Below, one piece after another: positions 21,289 through 28,428 of a DNA stretch of 28,428 nucleotides. A program made the position numbers and the translations under genes. Every line of letters starts with the position of its first letter. Positions within the stretch are counted from its first letter, which is position 1. The notes beneath the pieces are model-generated. The model saw nothing but the letters and a program-made list of their open reading frames with translations. It was not told the DNA's origin and made no database searches. Source of the stretch: Armatimonadota bacterium (GTDB lineage Bacteria > Armatimonadota > Fimbriimonadia > Fimbriimonadales > Fimbriimonadaceae); the NCBI GenBank assembly GCA_023392285.1, contig JAEVZK010000155.1, positions 1-28,428 of the forward strand, given 5' to 3'.

Positions 21289-22415
21289 GCTTGCTCCTTA
21301 AACACCCACATCGCTCCTTCTTCGGGCGCTGGCGGTTCGGATTTTAAGGCGAACTCAATGCCTTCGTTGAGATACTCCACCACGTCTGGAGGAAAGTCTT
21401 CGTTGGTCGTTTCCATCGCGTTTCGTCCTTCCACCATGTACTGTTTCGCTTCGTCCTTCGTGATGTACCCCAATTCGAGGAGGCGCTTCCGGCATACCGC
21501 GATGGGATCGCGTTTGCGGCCAATCTCTACTTCCTCCTTGGGCCGGTACTTGGCGGCACGATCGTCGTCATGGTCGCCGTGCCCATAAGCTCGAAACGTC
21601 TTGCATTCGATGATGGAGGGCCCCTTTCCGGCTCGAGCATAGTCGACGCACTGCATGACCTTGTCATACACGTCGAACACATCTTGGCCGTCGGCGATCA
21701 GACCGGGAATTCCATAGCCATCGGCTCGTCTGGCGAAGTCCTTCTGCGAGTATTCCAACTCGGTTGGAGTACCGTACGCCCATTGGTTGTTCTCAATGAT
21801 CGTGATCACAGGCAGCTTATGAACCGCTGCATAGTTAATCGCCTCGTGGAAGATGCCTTGCGCGGTCGAGCCTTCGCCGTTGTAAGTAAGAACCACGCTG
21901 TCACCGCCGTCCAGTCGATCCGCATATGCCACACCGGCCGCAACCGGGATGGTGCCCGCCAACATCGAAGTGGAGTGGATAATGCGCTTTGCCCGGCTGC
22001 CGATGTGCGACCAGTTATCCCGAGCCCGTCCTGGTGAGCCGACTCGGCAAAAGACTTGTGAGCAGATTTCCTGGATCGTCATGCCCATGCGATCGGGATT
22101 TCTCCAGCCGCTTCGAAAGTCCTTCAGGAAGAAGGCGGGCATGTCGCGATGGATCGGGCTGATCCAGTCGGTCGGCTTGAGGCCGAAAAGCGACCCTACG
22201 AGTATCGCCTCTTGGTTGTGGCTGGAATACAGCGTGCCGGTTAAGCGGCCTCGCTTCTTCTCCTTGATCAGACGCACGTCGAAATATCGTGCAAGGTAGA
22301 GTTCCTTGAACATTTCGAGGCACTCTTCTTTGGTGAGTTTCGAACTGGGTAATTGCGAAGGGACGAATTCCGATTGTTTCTTGTCAGCGGTCGCGGCGCC
22401 TGAATTTGGGCTCAA
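21285..22415 (-). CDS. pdhA: Pyruvate dehydrogenase E1 component, alpha subunit
   Basis: The product (376 residues) has the family core YLARYFDVRLIKEKKRGRLTG. The thiamine diphosphate motif is GDSVVLTYNGEGSTAQGIFHEAINYAAVHKLPVITIIENNQWA, with GEG...NN-type spacing. The Mg/ThDP-proximal loop TFRAYGHGDHDDDRAAKYR carries regulatory-site residues. Two TTG codons could start it: 22424 directly abuts AGGAG, whereas 22415 lies 9 nt downstream, so 22415 is preferred (MSPNSGAAT). It is the first gene of the pdhA-pdhB pair and 172 bp downstream of the glycosylase gene. That gap contains a TATATA tract but no convincing promoter. Confidence 0.93.
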   Translation of the reverse strand: MSPNSGAATADKKQSEFVPSQLPSSKLTKEECLEMFKELYLARYFDVRLIKEKKRGRLTGTLYSSHNQEAILVGSLFGLKPTDWISPIHRDMPAFFLKDFRSGWRNPDRMGMTIQEICSQVFCRVGSPGRARDNWSHIGSRAKRIIHSTSMLAGTIPVAAGVAYADRLDGGDSVVLTYNGEGSTAQGIFHEAINYAAVHKLPVITIIENNQWAYGTPTELEYSQKDFARRADGYGIPGLIADGQDVFDVYDKVMQCVDYARAGKGPSIIECKTFRAYGHGDHDDDRAAKYRPKEEVEIGRKRDPIAVCRKRLLELGYITKDEAKQYMVEGRNAMETTNEDFPPDVVEYLNEGIEFALKSEPPAPEEGAMWVFKEQA

Positions 22416-22424
22416 AGCGGTCAA

Positions 22425-22429
22425 CTCCT
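22425..22429 (-). promoter_or_regulatory. Ribosome binding site deciding the pdhA start
   Basis: AGGAG on the minus strand. Spacing is 0 nt to the first TTG (22424) and 9 nt to the in-frame TTG at 22415, so the latter is the likely initiation codon. Confidence 0.5.
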
Positions 22430-22587
22430 ATTGATGCCTACAAGGTTACCTTCTGGGCCGATTTTATGGCAACCGGAGGTGGCCGCCTCGCACCTTGCAA
22501 GAGCACTTCGTTTGCACAAGATGGCGAGCCATCTCTGTATATATCGGCTGGAGCTCGCAGTAACTTCAGAGACCTCTCTCGGCGAGA

Positions 22588-23457
22588 TTAAACGGCCGTT
22601 CGCTGGCGGGGGCGGAGCAGGTTGTCGACATACAGCCGCTGATGCGCCCAACCCGCCAACTTCCCAAACCGATCGCGAAAGAAATCGCCGACGATGCGGT
22701 ATCTCAGATCAGTCAGAGGTTGCCCGCGGTACTGCGGAAAGAATTCACGAACGGCCGCCTGCCACAGGTGGGTGTCGATCGGCACCGCTTCACCAAAGTG
22801 AAGTCCGAACAGGCAGATGCAGTCGGCGAGCTTGCGGCCAACAAAAGGGATGGAAAGCAGTTCGCCGAAGGCTTCTCTATAGCCAGCCTGCTTCAGTGCG
22901 AGCAGGTAGGCATCGCCACCCCTCGACACAATCTCCTCGGCGGCGATTCGTATGGTGGCGGCGCGATAGCCAAAGCCTTGTGCTCGCAGACTCTCCTCAG
23001 GAATCTGCGAAATTCTTTCCGCACTTGGAAAGGCGAACTGGCCGCCCTCGAGCGGCTCTCCATATTGTCCGAGCTTTTGGCACATCGGGCCAATTCGCTT
23101 CAGGTGGTTGTTCGCCGTGCAAAGAAAGCAGAAAAAGGTTTCGACAGGATCGTCTGGCTGCATCATTCGAAGCCCGCGCAGCGGCGGAATCAACTGCGAA
23201 AAGACTGGTTCGGCTGCGATCACCCTCCCTGAGGCTTCCGTGTCATCAAAATCTAAGTTGAGTAAACGCCGAACGTGATCTTCCGTTGAGTCTGTAGATA
23301 TGGAAAGACGATCACCAGCGACGCTCATTCGAAAGCGAAAGCGGTTGTCCACGCCGATCCAACAGCTCCCGTCTTGAACCCAGCGAAAGACTTGTCCACT
23401 CGACATACACCGGTCGAGATCCAGGGAGCCGGAGAGCGAAATCTCGAACTGATTCAA
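22588..23457 (-). CDS. 8-oxoguanine DNA glycosylase, OGG1 type
   Basis: The 289-residue protein carries an OGG_N domain (FEISLSGSLDLDRCMSSGQVFRW, matching the eukaryotic SGQxFRW element) and a helix-hairpin-helix GPD core. In LLSIPFVGRKLADCICLFGLHFGEAVPIDTHLWQAA the Lys after GR is the Schiff-base nucleophile and the Asp in PIDTH is the catalytic acid. The enzyme removes 8-oxoG from DNA and nicks the strand. The frame is open to 23553, but the TTG at 23457 overlaps the upstream stop in TTGA, a typical coupled start, and leaves a complete OGG_N domain. It is the OGG1 rather than the MutM fold. Confidence 0.88.
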   Translation of the reverse strand: MNQFEISLSGSLDLDRCMSSGQVFRWVQDGSCWIGVDNRFRFRMSVAGDRLSISTDSTEDHVRRLLNLDFDDTEASGRVIAAEPVFSQLIPPLRGLRMMQPDDPVETFFCFLCTANNHLKRIGPMCQKLGQYGEPLEGGQFAFPSAERISQIPEESLRAQGFGYRAATIRIAAEEIVSRGGDAYLLALKQAGYREAFGELLSIPFVGRKLADCICLFGLHFGEAVPIDTHLWQAAVREFFPQYRGQPLTDLRYRIVGDFFRDRFGKLAGWAHQRLYVDNLLRPRQRTAV

Positions 23458-24065
23458 TCTGAAGTTGGTACGGCGGGCGTGAGTTGAGCGACTCGCGTGG
23501 GCAATTTCACCGAGGAAGCGAGCTTCTCGATCTCTTCCCAAATCGGTGGACAAACCTCTCGGTCGATGTGCTGGAGAATCAACTGGGTTTGCCGAATGTA
23601 CTTAAACAGCTTGTCTTCACTCCGCGTCGCCAGAGCATTTCGAACGTTCGAGAGACGGTCCGCGAGCTTAACTGTCTTGGCCTCCCTGGACATCTGATCA
23701 ATCTCTTGGAGCATCAGATGCGTTCGGAGCTGCCAAATCTCTTCGGGGGATAAGCCGGTGCGGTCTGGTTCTTCTCGAGTGACTTCCCGCACGATTCGCG
23801 CCACCCTAGGTCCGAACTTCTTCTCTAGCTTCTGGAGCGCAGATTCTGGATCGTCCGCGGCAGTTTCCTCCACCACATCGTGGAGAGCTGCGGCGCAGAG
23901 CACCTCCTCGTCCGTGATGCGGCCCTCGTATCGAAGGATGTTAACGACCTCGATCGGATGGGTGATGTAAGGCAACGCAAACTCACCGTCTCGATCCTGC
24001 GACTTGTGAGCCTTAAAAGCCCTTCGGATTGCCTTGTGAAGTAATGGAAGTCCGACGTTTGTCAT
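23454..24065 (-). CDS. HD-domain protein, SpoT/MESH1-like (putative small alarmone hydrolase)
   Basis: The 203-residue product corresponds to the hydrolase domain of Rel/SpoT without synthetase, TGS or ACT domains. It shows an ALPYITHPIEVVNILRYEG histidine, the CAAALHDVVEET HD pair and a TVKLADRLSNVRNAL aspartate, which together should hold Mn. The segment equivalent to the usual VEDT reads VEET, so the catalytic Asp after Glu is replaced by Glu. It may degrade (p)ppGpp, as MESH1 does, but this change leaves activity open. A GTG at 24080 would add five residues. It is followed by the glycosylase gene with a TTGA overlap and is 24 bp downstream of tatA. Confidence 0.82.
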   Translation of the reverse strand: MTNVGLPLLHKAIRRAFKAHKSQDRDGEFALPYITHPIEVVNILRYEGRITDEEVLCAAALHDVVEETAADDPESALQKLEKKFGPRVARIVREVTREEPDRTGLSPEEIWQLRTHLMLQEIDQMSREAKTVKLADRLSNVRNALATRSEDKLFKYIRQTQLILQHIDREVCPPIWEEIEKLASSVKLPTRVAQLTPAVPTSD

Positions 24066-24089
24066 ATTCCATTCTGGCACGGAGCAGCG

Positions 24090-24299
24090 TTAGCTTGGTT
24101 CCGCCGTCTTCGGCTTTTCTTCTGGATCAGAACGCTTGCCTTCCTCGACTCCCTTCTTAAACTCTCCCATTCCCTGGCCCACGCCTCGCATCAGCTCTGG
24201 AATTTTGCTACCGCCGAACAGGAGAACGACCACAACGAGAAGGATGATCATGGTCGTGGGCGAAATCATCGCGACGGGCATGAAATTGAAAATTGACAT
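24090..24299 (-). CDS. tatA: Twin-arginine translocase subunit TatA/TatE
   Basis: This 69-residue protein has one N-terminal transmembrane helix (about residues 12-28, ISPTTMIILLVVVVLLFGG) and then the family signature FGGSKIPELMRGVGQGMGEFKKG forming the amphipathic helix, with a charged C-terminal tail. TatA multimers form the pore for folded proteins with RR signal peptides. tatB and tatC are not nearby. It lies between birA and the HD-domain gene on the same strand. Confidence 0.92.
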   Translation of the reverse strand: MSIFNFMPVAMISPTTMIILLVVVVLLFGGSKIPELMRGVGQGMGEFKKGVEEGKRSDPEEKPKTAEPS

Positions 24300-24360
24300 A
24301 TTCGCTAAACCTTAAAGACGAGCATACAGCGTGCCACGTCGCACATGAGCATCTTTGACG

Positions 24361-25083
24361 TTAATTGCCCTCATTTGTTTGGTTTCCGAAGAACGCGTCT
24401 GCGGCATAAACTTCGCGAAGCTCGCCGTCGACGTTCAGCACAAGCTGCGCTTCGGCACCGATGCCAATCGCGCTGCCAATCTCACCGCTGGGCAACTGGT
24501 ATTTCCTTCCGGCCGTGTAATCGAACAGGTCCCAAACTTCCTTCACTGCGCTCCATGAGTCGGGTTCGGGCATCTTCGCAAAGCGATCCAAAATCAGTTT
24601 TGCCACCTCGATTGGATCGAGTACACCCCCTTTGTAGAGCTTCACACTCGTCGCGATCTTTGCAAGTTCTTCCGGAAAAACTAGATTATTCAAATTGATC
24701 CCGATGCCAACGACCGGAATTCTCCGTCCCGCCGAGTCGGCCACGATCTCGGTTAAGATGCCCCCGATCTTATGGTTGCCGAGGATGAGATCATTCGGCC
24801 ATTTGAGCTCACAGAAGATGACAGAAGCGGCGGCGACTGCTACGGTCATGCCGACTAGGTACGGTTTCGGATGATCGGCGTAGGCTTCGAAGCTCATCGA
24901 CATGGTCAGCGAATCCCCCGGTGAACTCAGCCATTCACGGCCGAACCTTCCTCTGCCGAGGGTCTGCTGATGAGCGAAGAAGACGCCAGTTTCGCCCTCC
25001 CTCAGGGCGTGCGCAGCTTGATCCTGGGTAGAGACGACCGATTCGAACTCATGCCATGTACCGTTCTCGAGCGGTGACCTCAC
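24361..25083 (-). CDS. birA: Biotin-[acetyl-CoA-carboxylase] ligase (group I BirA, no DNA-binding domain)
   Basis: The enzyme activates biotin to biotinyl-AMP and attaches it to carboxylase carrier domains. The 240-residue product begins directly with the catalytic domain: EFESVVSTQDQAAHAL, then the biotin loop GRGRFGREWLSSPGDSL, the LKWPNDLILGNHKIGGILTE block and VVGIGINLN. A short C-terminal SH3-like domain follows. There is no N-terminal helix-turn-helix, so it should not act as a repressor. The start is GTG at 25083, overlapping the nadC stop in GTGA. Confidence 0.92.
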   Translation of the reverse strand: MRSPLENGTWHEFESVVSTQDQAAHALREGETGVFFAHQQTLGRGRFGREWLSSPGDSLTMSMSFEAYADHPKPYLVGMTVAVAAASVIFCELKWPNDLILGNHKIGGILTEIVADSAGRRIPVVGIGINLNNLVFPEELAKIATSVKLYKGGVLDPIEVAKLILDRFAKMPEPDSWSAVKEVWDLFDYTAGRKYQLPSGEIGSAIGIGAEAQLVLNVDGELREVYAADAFFGNQTNEGN

Positions 25084-25934
25084 TCGAACTCCATGTGGAA
25101 CGGAAGAGCGATCGCGGAGTGGGTTAAAGCACCGACCGAAAGCAGATCGACACCGGTCTGCGCGATCGGCCTAACCGTGTCCAGGTTGATCCCACCACTG
25201 GCCTCGAACAGCACGCGCCCTCGAAATCGTGAGACGGCTTCGCGCATCGTGAACGGGTCCATGTTGTCGAGCAGCACAACGTCGGCACCTGCCTGAACGG
25301 CTTCCTCCACCTGTCGAAGATCTTCGCATTCCACTTCGATTTTGGTCATGTGCGAAGCGTATGACCGGACGGCTTCGATGGCACCCTTGATCGAACCCGT
25401 CGCTTGAATATGGTTATCCTTGATCATCGCTCCGTCATAGAGACCCATTCGGTGATTGTGACCCCCACCACATCGAACGGCATACTTCTGGAGCGATCGA
25501 AGTCCGGGCAAGGTTTTACGGGTATCGATAACTTTTGCCGCTGTACCTTCCACTTTATCGACGAATTGTCGAGTCAAGCTCGCTACCCCACTCAGGTGCA
25601 TGAGGAAGTTAAGCGCGGTTCGCTCAGCCATCAGGGCTCTTCGGGTCGGCAGCGCTCCCTCGATCACGACATCACCGCGGCGCACTGGCTGGCCATCGCC
25701 AATTCGGACTTCGATGTCGCTACGATCTGGGTCTGAAGGATACGGTGCCAGGAGATATTCGGAAATACCAACTCCGCACAGGACACCATCCGCCTGAGCT
25801 TCGATGTACCACTTGCTGATCTGATCGGGACTAAGGCAGCCACCGGTCACATCGCCGAAACCAACATCTTCGATGATCGCGTCTTCGACCGCGTCCAGCC
25901 AATTGGCTGGCTCCGGCTGCAACCAAGGATTCAT
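25080..25934 (-). CDS. nadC: Nicotinate-nucleotide pyrophosphorylase (carboxylating), quinolinate phosphoribosyltransferase
   Basis: NadC converts quinolinate and PRPP to nicotinate mononucleotide in de novo NAD synthesis. From the ATG at 25934 the protein has 284 residues. It shows AIIEDVGFGDVTG near the start, AERTALNFLMHLSGVASLT, and IDTRKTLPGLRSLQKYAVRCGGGHNHRMGLYDGAMIKDNH. The TIM-barrel end KIEVECEDLRQ, VVLLDNMDP and FEASGGINLDTV follows. A longer frame reaches 25979 but adds residues not seen in the family. AGGG about 9 nt before the ATG may be the ribosome binding site. nadA and nadB are not in the window. Confidence 0.95.
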   Translation of the reverse strand: MNPWLQPEPANWLDAVEDAIIEDVGFGDVTGGCLSPDQISKWYIEAQADGVLCGVGISEYLLAPYPSDPDRSDIEVRIGDGQPVRRGDVVIEGALPTRRALMAERTALNFLMHLSGVASLTRQFVDKVEGTAAKVIDTRKTLPGLRSLQKYAVRCGGGHNHRMGLYDGAMIKDNHIQATGSIKGAIEAVRSYASHMTKIEVECEDLRQVEEAVQAGADVVLLDNMDPFTMREAVSRFRGRVLFEASGGINLDTVRPIAQTGVDLLSVGALTHSAIALPFHMEFE

Positions 25935-25948
25935 ATAACGCACCCTAT

Positions 25949-25959
25949 TGCAATTTGCA
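25949..25959. promoter_or_regulatory. Short dyad upstream of nadC
   Basis: TGCAA-T-TTGCA, a perfect 11-base palindrome 15 bp before the nadC start. It is in the right place for an operator, but no regulator is assigned. Confidence 0.3.
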
Positions 25960-25971
25960 CTTTCCCCAAAG

Positions 25972-26036
25972 TTATCCACATCCCCTTGAGCCGAACTTGT
26001 ACCTGAATAGATGCCTTGTCCACCGCAATATCCACA
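25972..26036 (+). promoter_or_regulatory. Cluster of three DnaA-box-like sites
   Basis: A perfect consensus box TTATCCACA at 25972-25980, and two close variants, TTGTCCACC (26016-26024) and ATATCCACA (26028-26036), all on the plus strand within 65 bp between gcvT and nadC. The gap is not AT-rich and has no dnaA or dnaN neighbour, so an origin is unlikely. DnaA-dependent control of nadC or a DnaA-titrating site is possible. Confidence 0.4.
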
Positions 26037-26092
26037 CTCTGAACGGTTGAAAGTGAAGCGCTTGGGAGAGCAAAGTTATACATCTCCAGCGT

Positions 26093-27178
26093 CTACTTTC
26101 TCTTGTAAAATCGTTTGGAGACGATCATCCCCGGCTCCATTTTGCCGCGGATGTCTACCCCGCATTGGGTGTTGAGGGGGACGTCTGCATCGATAAAGGC
26201 GAAAGCAATCGAGCTTTCCAACACCGGGCTATAAACTCCGCTGCTGATTTCGCCAACCTCCTTCCCCTCAACATATACTTTCATTCCCGGCGACAGGAGT
26301 CGCTTCGAATCGAGGCGAACCCCCTGCAGCTTTCGCGCGGTTCCGTTTTGCCGCGCTGCGTTAATCGGATCGCTGCCATTGAAAGATTTCGTCTTGCTGA
26401 TCACCCACCCGAGGCCAGCCGATATGGGATTGATGTCGTCGGAAAGTTCGTGTCCGTACAGAGGGAGGCCCGCTTCGACGCGAAGCGCATCGCGTGACGC
26501 GAGCCCGCACGGGATGACGCCCATCGTCAGGAGCTCGTTCCAAAGCTGCTGAGCGTCTGCTGCCTCGCAGATGAGCTCATAGCCATCTTCGCCCGTATAT
26601 CCAGATCGCGCACAGAAACAGTCCACATCGGCAATGGCCGCTTGAACAACGCCGAACATCGGGGCATTCAGAATTTCTTCCGGTTTGTCGCTGTGCTCTG
26701 CGAGCAGTTTAACCGCGTCCGGCCCCTGGACTGCGATCATCGCAGTCTCATCCGTTTCATCTCGTATGTCGACGCCAAAGGTGTTTTGGCTCGCCATCCA
26801 AGCCACGTCCTTCTGGTGGTTCGAGGCATTGACCACGACCGCAAACTTATCACTCTCCATCCGGTAAACAATAATGTCGTCGACACAGCCGCCGGTGAGG
26901 TTAGTGAGCAGCGAATACTGCCCTCGATTGTCTTCCAATTTAGAGACATCGTTTGCCGTAATCTTCTCGAGATACTCCACAACTCGCTCGCCTTTTAGCC
27001 TCAAACGCGCCATGTGAGAGACATCGAACATCCCCGCATGTTCGCGCACCGCCTTCGACTCGGCGATCACGCTGTTGTATTGAACAGGCATATCGTAACC
27101 AGCGAAGGCAACCATCTTGCCGCCGGCTCTTACGTGAGCATCATAGAGAGGGGTTCTGAGGAGCGTCTCAGTGGACAT
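26093..27178 (-). CDS. gcvT: Aminomethyltransferase, T-protein of the glycine cleavage system
   Basis: The 361-residue protein transfers the methylene group from aminomethylated H-protein to tetrahydrofolate. It shows LYDAHVRAGGKMVAFAGYDMPVQY, the REHAGMFDVSHMARLRLKG block, LTNLTGGCVDDIIVYR, SGYTGEDGYELIC, RDALRVEAGLPLYGHEL and a C-terminal barrel with PVLESSIAFAFID. The frame is open to 27481, but the added part overlaps recQ and is not family-like; the ATG at 27178 (MSTETLLRT) is chosen. AGGA lies unusually close, 1 nt before it. It is 17 bp downstream of recQ. gcvH and gcvP are not in the window. Confidence 0.95.
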   Translation of the reverse strand: MSTETLLRTPLYDAHVRAGGKMVAFAGYDMPVQYNSVIAESKAVREHAGMFDVSHMARLRLKGERVVEYLEKITANDVSKLEDNRGQYSLLTNLTGGCVDDIIVYRMESDKFAVVVNASNHQKDVAWMASQNTFGVDIRDETDETAMIAVQGPDAVKLLAEHSDKPEEILNAPMFGVVQAAIADVDCFCARSGYTGEDGYELICEAADAQQLWNELLTMGVIPCGLASRDALRVEAGLPLYGHELSDDINPISAGLGWVISKTKSFNGSDPINAARQNGTARKLQGVRLDSKRLLSPGMKVYVEGKEVGEISSGVYSPVLESSIAFAFIDADVPLNTQCGVDIRGKMEPGMIVSKRFYKRK

Positions 27179-27195
27179 TTCCTGATTGTACTTGG

Positions 27196-28428
27196 CTACG
27201 CTTTGATAGGCCCCAGAATGCTCGTTGTCCAGTTCAGGACCTCGGCAAACGGAACCTGCTCTAAACTTCCAAACAGCGGTTCTCTCGTGAGCCGTAGCCG
27301 AGCGAAGAGGGGACTGCTCAATCCACACAACACTTTGGCGATTTGCCTCGGATTCTGCATCTCCGCGGGAGAGCGGTGCGCCAACGAGACGACTTCCTCC
27401 GCCGGAATAGCAATCTTTGGTGCGCTGCCGGATTCCAATCGCTGTCGGCTTCCCGTCAGGCAGTAGGTGCAGTGGCCGCACGGCACGTCGCGCGTCTCAC
27501 CGAAGTGCGAGGCCAAGAGATTCACTTGACACGTGTCGGCCTCAACTAGGTCGACGACTTGCTGCAGCCTCTCAAGTTCCTGCTTCTCCCGATCCTGAAA
27601 CTTCTGGATCAGCAGTGCCGACATGCGTTCCACGTCATCTGAGTCTCCGATGCGGCGGAATGGCGTTCTGATGTCCCCCGCGCGAAGCTCGATCATCCTG
27701 CGCTCTTCCATGACCTCGAGGGCGCGGACGATTCTGCGGCGCTCTACTCCCAGCTTTGCCGCCATCTCATCAGGCTGGAAGCCGTACCAGATGCGTCCTC
27801 GTTTCGCCATATTGAACAGCTGCCTTACGAACTCGCCGTGCTCACCTGGAAAGGATTGAGCGATGAGCGGGATTGCCGTGATCGGCTTCGCCTCATATCC
27901 CGCATAGAACGGGGTGCCCTGATGAAGGACGCCTTCAAGCTCAAGATAGGTGAGTGCCGTCTTCATCACATGCGGCTTCATATCGTATCGCTGCGCCATA
28001 TCGTACATGCTGAGAGAAATCTCTTCGGGACCGGCCAACAGATCGGAGACGAGGCGTCTCACCGACTTTGGTTCGGGAGTGTCACCGATCGCGAAGTTTT
28101 GAAGGCTCGGCAAATCTGAACGGCTCGCGAGAACCTCTACCGTGGACGGCAGGCCATCTCGCCCAGCCCTTCCAATTTCTTGGCTATAGCTCTCTAAGCT
28201 CTTTGGCAAGTTGTAGTGATAGACATAGCGAACGTTTGAACGGTCGATTCCCATCCCAAACGCGATCGTCGCGACCACGATTCCGTTAGGCTCCGCCATC
28301 CACCAATTCTGGATTTCGTCTCGGCGTGTCGATTCCAAGCCTGCATGGTAAGCCAAGGCCGGCAGGTTATGCTGGGCAAGGTGATCGGCAACTCTTTCGG
28401 CGGTCTTCTGAAGCGTAACGTAAACGAC
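27196..28428 (-). CDS. recQ: ATP-dependent DNA helicase RecQ (5' end outside the window)
   Basis: 411 codons including the stop are present, and the frame runs off the right edge. The visible part starts in helicase domain 2 (VVYVTLQKTAERVADHL, YHAGLESTRRDEIQ). It continues with motif V (IVVATIAFGMGIDRSNVRYVYH) and motif VI (SYSQEIGRAGRDG). The RecQ C-terminal region follows, with a zinc-binding Cys set (TCQVNLLASHFGE and VPCGHCTYC) and a winged-helix part. After that lies about 70 residues with no HRDC domain recognisable, ending in SILGPIKA. RecQ unwinds DNA 3' to 5' in recombination and fork repair. Walker motifs lie outside the window. Confidence 0.93.
   Translation of the reverse strand, partial: VVYVTLQKTAERVADHLAQHNLPALAYHAGLESTRRDEIQNWWMAEPNGIVVATIAFGMGIDRSNVRYVYHYNLPKSLESYSQEIGRAGRDGLPSTVEVLASRSDLPSLQNFAIGDTPEPKSVRRLVSDLLAGPEEISLSMYDMAQRYDMKPHVMKTALTYLELEGVLHQGTPFYAGYEAKPITAIPLIAQSFPGEHGEFVRQLFNMAKRGRIWYGFQPDEMAAKLGVERRRIVRALEVMEERRMIELRAGDIRTPFRRIGDSDDVERMSALLIQKFQDREKQELERLQQVVDLVEADTCQVNLLASHFGETRDVPCGHCTYCLTGSRQRLESGSAPKIAIPAEEVVSLAHRSPAEMQNPRQIAKVLCGLSSPLFARLRLTREPLFGSLEQVPFAEVLNWTTSILGPIKA

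Noticed and set aside
25935..26092. Chromosomal origin of replication
   Set aside because: Only three DnaA-like boxes, no AT-rich unwinding region and no dnaA, dnaN or gyr genes nearby.
27179..27481. N-terminal extension of GcvT
   Set aside because: It lies antisense-frame or out of frame over the 3' end of recQ and does not resemble T-protein; the ATG at 27178 fits the family start.

Overview
The window is a bacterial chromosome segment of roughly 57-60% G+C. It is most likely from Armatimonadota (Fimbriimonadia-like) or a close relative. This is an inference from a pseudopilin with an FTLIELLVVIAIIAIL head and an FADGH tail, a class II (B12) ribonucleotide reductase, frequent GTG/TTG starts, few clear Shine-Dalgarno sites, and many dispersed palindromic repeats. 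No rRNA, tRNA or CRISPR array was found.

Layout. 1-660: 3' end of an IS3-family element, then a decayed DUF559 endonuclease-like gene that runs into a GC-rich hairpin repeat. 662-3752: pseudopilin, nusG and secE on the minus strand, a padR regulator on plus, and greA on minus. 3947-5728: a secreted, membrane-anchored protein of unknown function and a PilT-type ATPase. 5745-6935: an IS110-family element whose structured upstream leader is a candidate bridge RNA. 7151-9618: a K+/H+ antiporter and a sugar-phosphate isomerase/epimerase-like protein. 9788-14612: nrdR, a four-helix-bundle (S23/IVP-like) gene, and a large nrdJ, coupled by 4-nt overlaps. 14613-17152: two small envelope or membrane proteins and a repeat-rich stretch with four copies of a MITE-like element. 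17153-20210: DinB-like protein, Xaa-Pro aminopeptidase, ABM-domain monooxygenase and nitroreductase. 20263-28428, all on minus, in transcription order: recQ (5' end outside the window), gcvT, nadC, birA, tatA, an HD-domain alarmone hydrolase-like gene, an OGG1-type glycosylase, pdhA, pdhB.

How the genes fit together. nrdR and nrdJ form a regulator/enzyme pair for dNTP synthesis. pdhA/pdhB encode the E1 component of pyruvate dehydrogenase. BirA attaches biotin, NadC makes NAD precursor, GcvT feeds one-carbon metabolism, and RecQ and the glycosylase maintain DNA. NusG, SecE and GreA are core transcription and secretion factors; the usual ribosomal-protein neighbours of secE-nusG are absent.

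The most unusual signal is the repeat biology. A four-helix-bundle gene between nrdR and nrdJ is bracketed by inverted arrays of a 7-bp repeat (GTGTTGA/TCAACAC). Heptamer arrays of the same and of a second type occur in-frame inside nrdJ, which also carries two copies of a double-hairpin repeat. A separate element of about 127 bp, built from four alternating copies of GCCTCAGGAC, occurs four times between 14.7 and 17.1 kb. All boundaries and functions of these elements are inferred from the sequence alone.
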